Positions 48,146 to 60,636 are shown, counted from the stretch's first letter. The stretch: 64,000 bases of DNA from Sipunculus nudus (GCA_026874595.1 CM049311.1:55933953-55997952), one strand, 5' to 3'. Made by a program: numbers and translations. Notes: a model not told the origin generated them from the letters alone.

Positions 48146-48204
48146 CGGTCGTTTCGTCACCACGGTCGTTTCGTCACCACTGATTTTTGGTGACGAAGTG
48201 ACCG
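48146..48204. repeat. direct repeat plus hairpin
   Basis: CGGTCGTTTCGTCACCA occurs twice in tandem (48146-48162 and 48163-48179) and is followed after 8 bases by its near reverse complement TGGTGACGAAGTGACCG (48188-48204). It may be the end of a DNA transposon; no partner end was found. Confidence 0.7.
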
Positions 48205-49077
48205 TCCATTTAAAATCAATCCAGTTCGACTGTATAAACGTGTTAATCTGATATTTATGATTGTTTACATTTATCCTCATTCAATGTGTGGAAAAAAAAA
48301 ACCAATTATGGTAATAACCGCCACATCTTAGATTATGCTCGTGTTCGTTTAGGGTGATTTCGATCTTCCAGCTAGGTGTCGCCTACACTGTAGGCAACGT
48401 GCATTATTTTCCTGGAATACATGCTTAGGAATTAAAAAAAGCAAACTACATTTTCATTTTGATTTCTTTGTAATTAATATTATTAAAATTAATATTATAT
48501 AATTTGTCAAATTGGACTGGACATGTTTTTGGTCAATTAAACTTTATTTCTTAACTAATTAAATAATCTATTACTGTTAATGTTAATTTTGAAGGACGTT
48601 TCTTGACACTAAAGATAATTGGTTTCGTAAGATTTCATTGGTGAGAGAAAACAAATCTTCAAAATATAAAAAACTTATTTTAATCAAATATGTTCATTCA
48701 GTTATCTATGACAAATAAACATAAAACAATGCATACAAGAAGGAACAGCAAGACAGTTTACAGCACATACATAAAACGATGTAACAAATGGCGATATATA
48801 CATGAACTCAAAAGACCAAACATAAAACTGCGCCAACGATTAACGGGTATAAAAAGTCACTAAGAAACATGGGAATATATACAACTATATACAAGTAAAT
48901 TATATACAAAGAGTCACTGGTGGGACAGTGAAATACATACAGATATATATACACGTATGTCCTCAAAAATACCAAACATATAACTACACCAACATATAAA
49001 ACCTGTCACCGAAACATAAAAAAACAATTGACGGATACAAGGAGTCACAAAGAAACACAGATTGAAGTATGGAAGAT
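48205..49077. other. gene-free 3' flank of the PHD/Mutator-like gene
   Basis: 48320-48420 is locally less AT-rich. 48700-49070 contains partial repeats (ACATAAAAC, TATATACA, GAGTCACNNNGAAACA) in two or three decayed units. No gene. Confidence 0.45.
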
Positions 49078-49381
49078 CTAAGACACAGGGGGATGTGTCA
49101 TATGCGAAGCTGCCTTCAACAACCGGCGGGCTGAGATTTCGCCGACTGTGTACTGTTCCCACAGTCTGAAGAGACTTTTGGTCGTCTCCAGAGACCTCTG
49201 CCTCCTCGTCACTTGGGATTCTCTGAGGAGGTCCAGCTCCAGAGTCACTAGACGGCTCTCGTCGCTCAGCAGGCGCAACAACAGATACATGTTCAGCTGA
49301 CCGCGGTTCGCCTTGCCATTCAAACGCCTGTGCCAGCCCTCACAGTCATTGTTCCTTCGAATGGCCCTGTTGAACACAGAC
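49078..49381 (-). CDS. C-terminal exon, Mutator-like tail
   Basis: Acceptor TTTTTTGGCAG ends at 49382. The exon opens SVFNRAIRRNNDCEGWHRRL, continues with QLNMYLLLRLLSDESRLV, and ends RRLLKAASHMTHPPVS with a TGA. The NND.EGWH motif and following leucine-rich helices are diagnostic of Mutator-like proteins. The tail aligns with residues encoded at 18180-18375 in the mini-transposon. Confidence 0.75.
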
Positions 49382-49630
49382 CTGCCAAAAAACAATAGTA
49401 AAATGGATAAGAAAAACATTTAATATATATATATAACTTTATATAATTATTGCATTTAACATATGAAAAAAACATGTTATATGAATTATTTATATTATTT
49501 ATATTATTATAATTATTATTTTAAGAATTGCTAGAATAAAATTTATATATTATTCATTTTAATTTTTTCCAAAATGTGTATGAATATTTGGTTTAATTTA
49601 GCATTTTAATCTTTCCTATACTATACATAC

Positions 49631-49813
49631 CATGTTGAGGGTGGCCAGACGGCTGAATCTACCCACGTCATCTTGACGTATGCACAGAGCGCGAATGTTG
49701 CCGGAATTGTGGCTGTCTCCGTCAGGTGATCAAGTTCGCCGGCTATATCTTGCTGCGGCAGGTATGGGAGGGCTAGCAGCTGCTTGATAAAGCGGTGCAT
49801 CGGTCTGTTTTCT
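49631..49813 (-). CDS. penultimate exon, Mutator-like region
   Basis: Acceptor TCGCTTCAG (ending 49814) and donor ATG/GTATGT at 49630. Encodes NRPMHRFIKQLLALPYLPQQ through DSAVWPPST. It corresponds to the segment between the catalytic domain and the NND.EGWH motif in related proteins. Too short for a long-frame search but splice-bounded and in phase with the next exon. Confidence 0.7.
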
Positions 49814-50027
49814 CTGAAGCGATTTCAAAAGATCGTTAACTATTAAGCACATGCATGTACAGGCGTATTGGGCGTATCTATTTCTTTATTTTCTTGTAAA
49901 ATATCCAAGTTTGTAATGCAAATTGTATATCCTGATCTCATACCTTATTTATTATCTAAACGATACATGACATAATAACAATTTTTAATATAATTTAATA
50001 TTCGGAAGGTAAATATATGATACTCAC

Positions 50028-50099
50028 GTGGAATTGTCTTGGCATTTCCCATGCTCTCTCTGGTAGCTGAAGTATGGCCTCTGGCTGTGGTTCCTCTGC
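50028..50099 (-). CDS. linker exon, downstream copy
   Basis: TTTTAG acceptor, 72 bp, donor CAC/GTGAGT. In phase 0 it reads AEEPQPEAILQLPERAWEMP, then RQFH. Its first 21 bases are identical to the exon at 50475-50419, as is the acceptor. Confidence 0.55.
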
Positions 50100-50418
50100 C
50101 TAAAAGATTACAAATAACGTTAATTTGTTTAAAAAGAAGTTATATCTACACATAAATATTTTAATGCATATTTAAAATCGGCTAACTCTGATAATCAAAA
50201 TATAGCTTTATATCTTTAATTAAGATAGATAACACCTTATTTTTACAAATATTTAATGCAAGCTTTAAGTATATCCAAATGGTGACTCCCGTTAATGCTC
50301 GTTAATACGCTGTTATATATCAATAAAATTCTGCTATTTAAAACATGCATTCGGCTAATTAATTCTTTATAATTAATTTATACAGATGTATAGATGAAAC
50401 AGATATGACTATACTCAC

Positions 50419-50475
50419 GGGCATCTGTGCATCAGGAGATACGGCATCTGTCACCTCTGGCTGTGGTTCCTCTGC
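50419..50475 (-). CDS. linker exon, upstream copy
   Basis: TTTTAG acceptor, 57 bp, donor CCC/GTGAGT. Reads AEEPQPEVTDAVSPDAQMP in phase 0. Acidic and proline-rich, like the EPVDETPEEA units in the 17-kb element. Confidence 0.6.
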
Positions 50476-50980
50476 CTAAAAGATTACAAAGTTATTTTAA
50501 AGAAGTTATATCCACACGTAAATACAATTTAGAGAGATATTTTTACAAATATTTAATGCAAGCTTTTAGTATCCAAATGGTGACTACCGGCATTCGGCTC
50601 ATTAAGTCTTTATAATATATTTATACTTTTGTATAGCTTAAACATATATATATATATATATTAAGATATATACAATTAAAATTATTTTTTTTATACATAA
50701 GACATGTCGACACAAATATTTTAATATAAAAATCGGTTAACTCCTATACATCAGTGGTATATCTTTAAGGTCTTTTTAATTCTCTGTTTTATAGAACTAT
50801 AAAATTCATATCGACGAACATTTCAGGGCTATTTAATATATGTTGTTACAGATATATGCCTTGTTATTTGTTATTATATTTGTTAATTCTTTTAAATGTA
50901 AAATACTAGTTATAATGATGTAATTATCGGATCGGATACCCGTAAATCTATCATTTAATACCAAATTATAAAAAAAAAAC

Positions 50981-51127
50981 TTGTGTACTGCACTGTGCAC
51001 AAATCCATGGAATGTCAATTCCTTGACGCACTGCCTCTCTGTATTTTCTCTGGGTGATGCCGGTATCACAGGTCCTGTGCTGCCACTGGTGACAGCCATC
51101 GCACTCTACGGCTTGTTGTCTACAGAC
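50981..51127 (-). CDS. PHD-finger exon
   Basis: After CTCCCAG (acceptor, ending 51128) the frame reads VCRQQAVECDGCHQWQHRTC, then DTGITQRKYREAVRQGI and PWICAQC: the CxxC, HxxC and CxxC of a PHD finger, lacking its first Cys pair, presumably on an upstream exon. The donor is uncertain (GTACAC after 50989 or GTTTTT after 50981; only the latter keeps phase 0). Aligns residue by residue with the mini-transposon copy at 17745. Confidence 0.7.
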
Positions 51128-51129
51128 CT

Positions 51130-51262
51130 GGGAGCCGCCGCCGAATTGCGCCATCCGCCGCCGTTTATTTTATAAGCAAGCCGCCGCCGATAGTTTTCAT
51201 GAGCCGCCGAATTGCGCAAGCCGCCGCCGATTATTAAACACCGGCTCAGCCGCCGGTGAAAT
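51130..51262. repeat. GC-rich subterminal motif array
   Basis: Four or five copies of GCCGCCGCCGA or GCCGCCGAATTGCGC within 130 bp, adjacent to the PHD exon, in otherwise AT-rich DNA. Organisation recalls the CGGCCGCC motif array in the 17-kb terminal repeats and may be the upstream end of this element. No matching inverted array was found below 49 kb. Confidence 0.6.
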
Positions 51263-52387
51263 ACTGATAAGCTGATGAAAAAAAGCGATCTTCGCTTGCA
51301 TACTTCAGCTTGTAAATAGTTACTACAGTAACATGTTAACACGAACTCGTCTCAAGCAGATATCACCGAGCTGCATGCCTTCGCAATGGTAATGCATAAT
51401 TAATTTTATGTCATTATGTTAGACAGTTAACAAGGTTCCCGCAAGCCCCTTTTTTTCAGACGGGATAACTGGCATACTCCCCGTTTGATCAAGGGCGTTT
51501 CTCTAAACCTGGTTACTCAAAATAAAGAGAAAAAATGCCAGAATCCAGATAATTCCCAAGTTTATTCAGTTAGATACTGATGCTTGATCATTTAAAGTTA
51601 TTGAGGTCGATGTGCAATATTAAAAAAAAATTATATACTGCTCGGTTAAAATTCAGGATTAAATGAACGAAAACCATCGGGAAAAGCTATTATTTGTATG
51701 GAGAAAATATGCATGCATTTTTGTTATCTTTGTTTCTAGCCAATATAAGACATTTTAGTATACGTGTAACCATGTCGGCAGCCAGCGACCATTCATTACT
51801 ACCTCATATTATAATCATGCTACATATGTCATTCGCGTTAACACATATGGATAAATGTCATAAAATCCTTGAGTAGAACTAAACTTTTAAATTAGTCTGA
51901 TTGGTCAGCAATTTGAATTTAAAACGCGAGACCAAATCCGTGTCAAACAGCTGCAGGCACCGGTTGCTTCAACCACTGACACTCATATTACTGCATGAAC
52001 ATATTAAGGGTTACGGGGATGATTAAGGCTGAAACCTGAGAAAATCCATGACAGAATTACTATTTCAATTATGACACGTGACAAATTACGTATCCGATTG
52101 CGACCATGAAAGTTCTGCGCAGGAAAAAAAAACATGTTGATCATAGGCTAGGCCAAAAGGAATTAGAGATGTCGTGGTTGTGGCAGTGAGTTGGTCTGTT
52201 CACATTACATCAAGAAGAATTCACAATATGTTTTAAGTAATCAAATTTTCATGATTATTATAAAAACTCTTTGGCTGGGGTTCGATTTTGTACGATTATG
52301 TCACCTCTCTCCCTCCTCAAATGACAGATTATTACCAAATGTTTTGATTAATTTAGAGACACTCGGGGGTGAAGCAGGACTTTCTGT
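51263..52387. other. gene-free stretch
   Basis: Short frames only; no repeat family or element end recognised. Confidence 0.5.
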
Positions 52388-53099
<712 letters not shown>

Positions 53100-53242
53100 T
53101 TTACGGCTCAGCCGGCTAGCCAGCCACAACGTTGTCCACTCAGCCATCATCATTGTTTTTAGACCTGAGCCGGCTCAGCCGGCTAGCCAGCCATTTTTTC
53201 TTCAAGCCAGCCGATTTACAGGTCAACGGCTGGCTCCCAGGA
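53100..53242. repeat. GCCGGCT-rich motif cluster
   Basis: CTCAGCCGGCTAGCCAGCC appears twice (about 53107 and 53175), with further partial units (AAGCCAGCCGATT, ACGGCTGGCTCCCAGGACTG). A GC-rich island in AT-rich DNA, similar in style to 51130-51262. The reversed sequence CCTGGGAGCC is shared with 51127-51136. Confidence 0.6.
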
Positions 53243-54324
53243 CTGGGTGTGATAAGGGGTGTCATGCATCAATAGTTATGACATGTCTAGAAGGTCATCA
53301 CTCATCAGCTCGTGAGAAACCATATTTTGGACAAAATATCAGAGGACATATCTTTATTTACAGGACAAAACTGTCACAGTACATTACTTGTTAAAATGTC
53401 ACAGGTCTTGTGACATAATTTATTAATTATTGTCTGGATACCAAGAGTATCAATAAACTGAGCATGCTTGTTCGGCATGTTATATTGTAGGTTTATTATT
53501 TTAAAGAATAACAGATAGTCATTTCTGAGTATACACAGATATACTCTGAGTTTATAATTCATAAAGACCTGTGTAAACACAACATATGTGTAAAACAGGT
53601 GTTAATATATCCCCACTAACATCTTTAGCCAGGTTTCTAACAGTCGTTTAAATACCTGATCAGATCTGTTGATATCTTGATTATTCCAAGCATGCATGAA
53701 ATCTGGAGGGGTTTATTTTGTCATTATCTTGTTACTATGCGAACCTTATCTTCAATCAGAAGACAATACCACCTAGAGACCAAAGTTTAACCCGTGAAAA
53801 CAGTACAATTAATTAAATTAAAAATCTCTCAATTCCAGATATGAAAAGAATGAAATTTCAGATGATAGATGTTTTGATAAACTAGTATTCTACATATAAT
53901 TAACCCAGACACACCAAATAAACAAGCAACAAAGAGCCCCCTGACCAGGGGTGACACCCGCAGTATGGCTTTACACTAACCACCCACGGGTCATACTGCT
54001 TAATGCAAGTACTGTACATACCACCGCAGGTGTGTATACTACTTGGGGGACTTGGATTGGTCACAACATTAAACATTTTTTTTAACCTTAATAATTTCTT
54101 TTTCCCGTGCTTATGGTAGACTTATCATCAAAACTAACCTGTACGTAAACTTACCATTAGCTGTAAATGTAATATACTACAACATTCTTATAATAGATGT
54201 AACAGGTATTTCAAATTGTAGATTTTATTTAAGTAATATTTCCTAATGTAACTTCAAGATCAGGTTTATGGTCTAAAATTTCTTTTTGCTGAATTTGGAG
54301 AATTGCATTAAATGTAAAAAGAAT
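53243..54324. other. gene-free stretch
   Basis: No gene, RNA or element boundary recognised. Confidence 0.5.
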
Positions 54325-54710
54325 TTTTAGCTCAGCTGACTGTAGGCATCTGAGCTATAGCAATCACTCTTTGTCCGTTGTCTGTCTCTCTGTCCGTCTG
54401 TCCGTTAACCAGGAACAAATCGTAACGGCTGGACCTAGAATCTTGTCACTTGACATTCTGAGAGGTCCATGAAAAATCTCCTTGGAAACCAGAAATTAGA
54501 TCTGTTACCCATATCCTTCGAGCTATGGGGCCCCAAAGTACCCCCCAGAATAGTCAAAAATTTCATACAAAACTTCAATATCTCATTAACTACATCACTG
54601 ATGGTCATGATTTTTGGCATACATATTGATTATGAGATGTTTCATCATTTTCTGCAGACTGGTGGCGCCACCTGTATTTTTTTATTTTTTTACGAATTGT
54701 TTTTAGCTCA
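54325..54710 (+). mobile_element. Helentron-like 5' fragment
   Basis: Starts TTTTTAGCTCAGCTGACTGT with a following TCTGAGCTATAG (hairpin), then CTGTCCGTCTGTCCGTT, AACAAATCGTAACGGCTGG and, at its end, GGTGGCGCCACCTG. Interrupted by or adjoined to a second element start at 54711. Confidence 0.65.
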
Positions 54711-56100
54711 GCTGACTATAAGTCATCTGAGCTATAGTCGTGGTCCATTGTCCTCTGTCCGTCCGTCCGTCCGTAGATGTGGCACGTTTTGAAACCATAA
54801 GACCTAGGAATCCAAAATTCAGCATAATGTTAGATGTCCCAAAGATTTCCTACCAAGCCGAAAACTGGGTCTTTTCGACTTCGTTCCTTTGAGAAATTAA
54901 GGAAAAACCTCAATTTTTTATTTAAATCCTATTTTCACACTTCAGGACTGCCTGATATCAAAACCACTCATCTGTTTTTCCTCATATTTACCATAAATAT
55001 TCCTCTATATAGTTCCTATGTACATTCAAGAAATTATGTCTGTATTATATAATTTAAAAAAGTTATGGACCCAAACATAATACATTTTGTAAAAAATCAG
55101 GAAAGATATTTGATCACTTAACACAAAACATGTTAAAGCTATGGATCTTTTTTCCAGTAATATAACTTTAATTAATCAAAATTAAATTGTATACCTAAAA
55201 TTAGATGAAAATCTTTTAATTTTTTAAAATATTAATAAAAATAAAAAATTGGTACCTTAAATTTTGCCCAACTTTGACCATGGCACGTTTTTTTCCTGTA
55301 AGTACTGTGGATTTAATTTTCACAGCATGTTTATGTTAGCTTTTCAACTGTTAACACCAAAAATTTGAAACCAGTTGATCAAAAACTGTAGATTTTATTC
55401 AAGTTTTCAAGCACCATGTAACATATTGTTTACATCAAGCTAGTGTTATGCAGTTTGCAAGAGCTCAGCCCCCCAGCTTCAGCTCTTAGTTCCTTAAATT
55501 CGGCATACAGTTAGATGTCCTAAAAATCCCCTACCATGCCAAGAATTTGGTCACTAGGACTTAAAACCTTCAAGATATTAATGAAAAACTTCATTTTTCC
55601 ATTAAAAACCCATTGTTACACTTCAAGACTGCCTAATATCAAAACCACTGATCTGACTTAAATCATAAATAATCTACATATTTTTCATTCTCTATGCACA
55701 TGCCAGAATGATGTCAGTATTGCGTAATTGTTTAAAGTTATGGGCCCAAACATAATGCACTTTGTAAAAAATCAAGAAATATATTTACTCCCTTAACAAG
55801 GGGATTGCTGAAGCTAGAGATTTTTTGTCAGGGATGTAACATTATTTAAGAGATTCAATTGAATACCCAAAATTAGTTATGACTTTTTAAAATTTTATAA
55901 GTTATTAGTATTAATGTAAAATTAGTAACTTAAATTTTGCCCAACTTTGACCATGGCACGTTTGTTTCCTGTGAGCACTGTTGATATAATTTTCATATCA
56001 TGCACACATAAGGATTTCAGCTTTTCAGTTTAGAAAGCTGAAAGAAATTGGCCAAAAATTGTAGCTTTTATTAATGTTTTTATGAGACCCTGTCAGACTT
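54711..56100 (+). mobile_element. Helentron-like element, partial copy with internal duplication
   Basis: Begins TTTTAGCTCAGCTGACTAT and shares with copy B the (GTCC)n run, AGATGTGGCACGTTTTGAAA and TTCAGCATAATGTTAGATGT. A second diverged version of the interior follows from about 55495 (GGCATACAGTTAGATGTCC, CCAAACATAATGCA, GACCATGGCACGTTTGTTTC). No endonuclease remnant and no 3' terminal block. Confidence 0.65.
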
Positions 56101-56958
56101 TGGCTCTCTCCAGCCCTCTTGAGTCACCTGTATGTTGACCTTGTTGAACTTTCAGCAAATTATGCATGCTTGAGGCGAGGCATACACGGGAATCCAGGCA
56201 GCTTATGGCCAGCCACAGTTGATCCAGGTGTCCAACCCAACTCATCTAGTAGTTTTAACCAACTACATAACAATTAACAATAAATTCATAAATTTTTATT
56301 GATTTTTAATAAAAAATTAAAGAAAAATAGAAAAGGAATTTGCTAGTTTATAATAACAGGAAATGAACTTGCAGTTACTGATGATATAAGAATCTTGTGT
56401 CGATGGATAGAATGTCACGTATTCCAAATAACACCATGCAGTCACCTATGGTATTTTTCAGTTCAATTTTAATGATAAAGAAGTAAATCATATCATTCAT
56501 TACTAATCATTAGGGATCATATGAAGGAAATTAATGATAGACAAAGATGCAGTTGATAATATTAATCTAGATTCCTACTGTGTTTAGTGTGTACATTGAT
56601 GTGAAATAAGTCCAAAATGAATTTATTACAGTTATTTTTTAATATAAATAAAAGCCATAAAACCAGGTACTTATCATTATTTAAATGTGTGAATTTTGTA
56701 TATTCTGGATTCTCAGCATCATTGTTTGGTGAAAACTGAATAAACACCAGACATGGTGTTAATACTTTGTAATTGTATTTAAATACGAATATGAATTTGT
56801 ACTCCATTATAAAATTTCTTGCATAAAGAATGGGAATTCAGGTAAAAATGAAAGTATATGAATACCAGTGCAAATACTTTCAAAATGTATTCATGAATGC
56901 ATTCATGAATATATTCTTTAATATTATTTTAATAATCATTTCAGTTATATTTCATTTT
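56101..56958. other. gene-free stretch
   Basis: No recognised feature; an 81-codon minus frame lacks coding character. Confidence 0.45.
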
Positions 56959-57026
56959 AAACAAGGGACCTATGGGTCACTGTGCTCAGCTGACGTTAAC
57001 CTTGAAGGTAAAAATCTAAAATAATA

Positions 57027-57260
57027 TCAAATGGAGATAAGTGTAAGAGGAAGAGGTAATAAAGGCCATGGTTGGTTTATATGATTGGTTTGTATTGATG
57101 AGCAAGAAATTGTTGCAAAAAATATTTTGTGACCTGACCATGTGTTTCCTAATGTTAAAACTAAAGCATGTGAGCAGTTTGTGAACAAATGATCTGTACT
57201 ATTACCATGATTATTAGTTGTTTTTTCGATTAACTGTTGACATTTCAGTAGTTTACACAT
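57027..57260 (-). pseudogene. endonuclease (EEP-like) remnant, copy B
   Basis: Same 77-codon frame as copy A with a few substitutions (EKTTNNHGN, ALVLTLGN). SGH is retained where SDH is expected. Starts at an ATG shared by all three copies (MCKLLKCQQLIEK). Confidence 0.6.
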
Positions 57261-57960
57261 TTGTTCAATTGGATCTATTTTTTTGTATAATATATATTAT
57301 TAAATATATATGTATTTTTTTAATGAAATGTATACAGTTGAAATAGAGCTAATAAACAACATAAAACAGGGCAAACAAAGCCTGATCTCAAATTCTGCTG
57401 AGGCAGGAAAATAATGAACAAATGTTTGTATTAAATCCTCATTTTTTTATCACATCAATTATTTTCTAATTTAAGTTTATATTTCTATACATTTCCAATT
57501 TAACATATATATCTGAATATAAAAGTTGATTCATAATTTTCAACTGCATCATCATAAATCTCAATCTTGTCAGATAACACCACATCATGCATACAAATGT
57601 TTATTTATTTTTTACCACAAAAATATATCTTTTAAATCTGCAAAACAATAAATATCTAAAAATAATACTTGATTTAGATTTCACAATTTTTAATTGTGTC
57701 TTTATTTATCCATAATGTGCTTCATATTTTATAATAATTTAAGCACACTGATGGGTTCAATTATATTTGTTAAAATCATTTAAAAGAAAATTGATTTCTT
57801 TAAAAATGCTACATTACACAACATTGCATCTTCTTGATTACACCTTGAATTATTTTTTCATGGAAAGTTTTTGCATATCGGAATGGAAACAGCATTACAA
57901 TTAAGGAGATACAGTGAAACAATAACAAATAGTGCATAACACATGGTGGGTTGGGTTTGC

Positions 57961-57986
57961 GGGGGGGGGGGGGGGGGGGGGGGGGG
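57961..57986. repeat. poly-G run (26 bp)
   Basis: Corresponds to the poly-C/G tracts at 42780 and 63748 in the other copies; length differs among copies. Confidence 0.9.
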
Positions 57987-58777
57987 TTGTGATTGGGGTG
58001 GTGATATGAGAATAACTGTACACCTGTCACAGCAGGGGATCTCCCCCAGTGACTGTAACAAATCAGAAACCCTGGCATAGCTGACTTCCAGTGCCCTGGA
58101 GTGGAACCCTGTATCTGTAATCAAATGAAGTGACTACAGAAAAAAAAATCAATAACTAGCTTAATTTTCAAGCTTTTATTTTCAAATTTCAGATTTAGAC
58201 AAACTAAATATTTATGTTTACATGCTGTGAAAATTAAATCAATGGTGCTTACAGGAAAAAAACGTGCCATGGTCAAAAATGGGCAAAATTTAAGGTACTG
58301 ATTTTTTTTTTAAGCTAATAACTTAAAAAAATTACAAAATTCAGATCTAATTTTCGGTAAACAATTGAATCTTAATTAAACATAGTTATATACTTGAGAA
58401 AATAGACTCTAGTTTCAAAATTTTTCATGTTAAGTGAGTTAATATTTTTCCTGATTTTTTACAAAGTCCATTATGTTTGGGCCCATAACTTAAAGAATTT
58501 ATACTTTACAGACTTAATTACCTGCATGTACATAGGAACTATATAGAGGAATATTTATGGTAAATATGAGGAAAAACAGATGAGTGGTTTTGATATTAGG
58601 CAGTCCTGAAGTGTGAAAATAGGATTTTAATAAAAAATTGAGGTTTTTCCTTAATTTCTCAAAGGAATAAAGTCGCAAAGACCCAGTTTTCGGCTTGGTA
58701 GGAGATCTTGGGGACATCTAACATTATGCTGAATTTTGGATTCCTAGGTCTTACGGTTTCAAAACGTGCCACATCTA

Positions 58778-58840
58778 CGGACGGACGGACGGACGGACGG
58801 ACGGACAGACGGACGGACGGACGGACAGACGGACGGACGA
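58778..58840. repeat. (GGAC)n tetranucleotide repeat
   Basis: About 14 units of GGAC with two AGAC variants, part of the 5' region of copy B. Shorter versions occur at 54757-54776 and in other family members. Confidence 0.95.
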
Positions 58841-58893
58841 CGGACAATGGACCACGACTATAGCTCAGATGACTTATAGTCAGCTGAGCTAAA

Positions 58894-60077
58894 AATCATA
58901 TGATTCTCTTATTATTTTTAATAAAAATTATATTTGGGACAATATTTGTAATTTTTTTAAATTAATAGTTAAACCCTTATATTATATATTCTGCTTATAA
59001 GTTATATGGCCAAGTCAAAATCTGTGTGACAATAGTACTCCATTTGTTAATAAAATAAATGAAATCAATCCTCTTCCCTGTCTCCAAAGGTACTATCAAA
59101 ATCATACATAAGCTAAACAACAACAACTCATAATACAGCTTATATTTATTACCACACAAAACCAGCATGTGCCTCATTTCTAAATAATATTTTTTTATCA
59201 TATATAACAGCTGAGCGTCGTGACCCATAGGTCCCTTGTTTCTATTTTTGAGACCTTTAAAAATGTGAACATCTGTTAACAGGGCACAAATAGTAAAGAC
59301 TGGACCTAGAATCTTCATTCTTGACACAGTGAGAGACCTATTAAAAGTCTTCATGGAAACCTGAAATAAGGTCTCTGTTACCCATATCCTTTGAGCTGTG
59401 GGGCTCCCAATTACCCCCCCCCCCAGAATAATGGAAAATTTGATTAAAAAAACTGCAACATCTCAATAACTACGACACTGATGGTCATGATTTTTGGCAT
59501 ACATATTGATCAAGAAGTGTTCCATCAGTTCCTGCAGACTTGTGGCGCCACCTGTATTTTTTCAAATTTTTACAATTTTTTTTCTCTATTTTTGAGACCT
59601 TTAAGGATGTAGTAATCTGTCAACAGGGTACGAAATTCGTAACAACTGGGCCTAGATTCTTCATTCTTGACAAACAGGGAGACCCATGAAAAGTCTCCAT
59701 GGAAACCTGAAATTCGGTCTCTGTTACCCATATCCCTTGAGCTATGGCACTCCAAAGTAGAGCTCAGAATAATGGAAAATATGCTAAAACTAAAACTAAT
59801 GCAGAGATCACCATAATTGTTTGCATGGATATTGATCATGGAGTATTTTTATTATTTTCTGCAGACTGGTGGAGCCACCTGTATTTTTTTTAAAGTTTAC
59901 ACATTTTTTCTACATTTTTGAGATAAATAAATACCGGTACAGACACAATCTTGGCCTGTTGGTTAATCTATTTGATGCTTCAGTTGAACGGGTATATACT
60001 TCCATTCAGATGAAAAAATTTCCTTTTGTGAATCTCTTCCCAGTCAGCTGAGCGTCATAACTTATGGGACACTTGTT
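58894..60077 (+). mobile_element. Helentron-like 3' ends and a tandem 345-bp repeat
   Basis: A terminal block lies at 59209-59240 (CAGCTGAGCGTCGTGACCCA to CCCTTGTT) and a more diverged one at 60041-60077. Between them, two copies of a roughly 345-bp unit (59237-59582 and 59583-59900) begin CTATTTTTGAGACCTTTAA and include AACAGGG, CCTAGA, CATGGAAACCTGAAAT, TTACCCATATCC and GTGGCGCCACCTG / GTGGAGCCACCTG. Confidence 0.65.
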
Positions 60078-60636
60078 AAAATTTATTTGATAAATTCTGA
60101 GAATTTTTCCCACAGCATTCTTTAGAACTTCTTTATGTGTCCAATCCTGACACATTTTCTTCTTTAATCAGCCATTTCTATGCATAAATTTAGTTCTCAA
60201 ATTTAATATGTATTTGTTAAAAAGCATGTATCAGTTGTCTGTCACACCCCATCATTTTGTGGATAGTGAAATTTTAACTGATATTTATTTTCATTACATA
60301 TAATTAGTGGGTAAATACTATAACAGTGCATGGACTTATGTCTCATTTGTTGTAAGATGTAAAGAACATGTGTAGAATATGTGAAGAATATGAACACTTC
60401 CTATGGTTTAGGAGCAGTATTTAGGTGATATCATAAATTAAAACAGCTCACTCATCAATGTGACAAACACACACATTATCTCTGAGATTGCAGGAAGTAT
60501 AGGTCAGCTGGCCCACTGATTGCTGTTGTTACATCCTGAATACAGTATCAAAGTGGTCATAAAATGACCAACTGGCATCCATCTTTCCTGAATGTTGAAA
60601 CCTGCAATGTAATGGTGCTGGTAATATTACTTTATT
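60078..60636. other. gene-free stretch
   Basis: No recognised feature. Confidence 0.5.

Larger units (their letters stand above)
50028..50610. repeat. tandem duplication carrying an exon
   Basis: A block of about 375 bp was duplicated. Shared parts are the exon start CTCTGGCTGTGGTTCCTCTG, the adjoining intron CCTAAAAGATTACAAA, AAGAAGTTATATC and ACACATAAATA / ACACGTAAATA, and the more distant ATTTAATGCAAGCTTT and CCAAATGGTGACTNCCG. The second copy has an internal deletion of about 100 bp. Confidence 0.8.
49078..51127 (-). pseudogene. second PHD-finger / Mutator-like gene, multi-exon
   Basis: Minus-strand exons: 51127-50981 (PHD finger), 50475-50419 and 50099-50028 (acidic/proline linker), 49813-49631 and 49381-49078 (C-terminal region). 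The last two join in phase through GT-AG sites to give ENRPMHRFIKQLLALPYLP onward, WPPSTW/SVFNRAIRRNNDCEGW, then HRRLN and the tail. I recall the same block after the catalytic domain in Mutator-like proteins of invertebrates. The linker exons are phase-0 and nearly identical at their starts. The join from 50028 to 49813 does not keep phase, and no catalytic DDE segment is visible in the introns. It is therefore broken, incompletely modelled, or a coreless derivative like the 17-kb element. Confidence 0.65.
56959..58893 (-). mobile_element. Helentron-like element, copy B (full length, about 1.94 kb)
   Basis: Both ends are present. The 5' end at 58893 is TTTTAGCTCAGCTGACTATA with AGTCATCTGAGCT, forming a hairpin of about 13 bp. 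The 3' end at 56959 is GTCAGCTGAGC, then GACCCATAGGTC and CCTTGTT. The interior has a (GGAC)n block, a 26-base G run and the endonuclease remnant next to the 3' end. Best reference copy for the family. Confidence 0.78.

Noticed and set aside
50028-50099. Alternative frame of the linker exon (QRNHSQRPYFSYQREHGKC) as the true coding frame
   Set aside because: It would join the next exon in phase, but the upstream exon copy has a stop in that frame and the acidic reading matches the 17-kb relative. Left unresolved.
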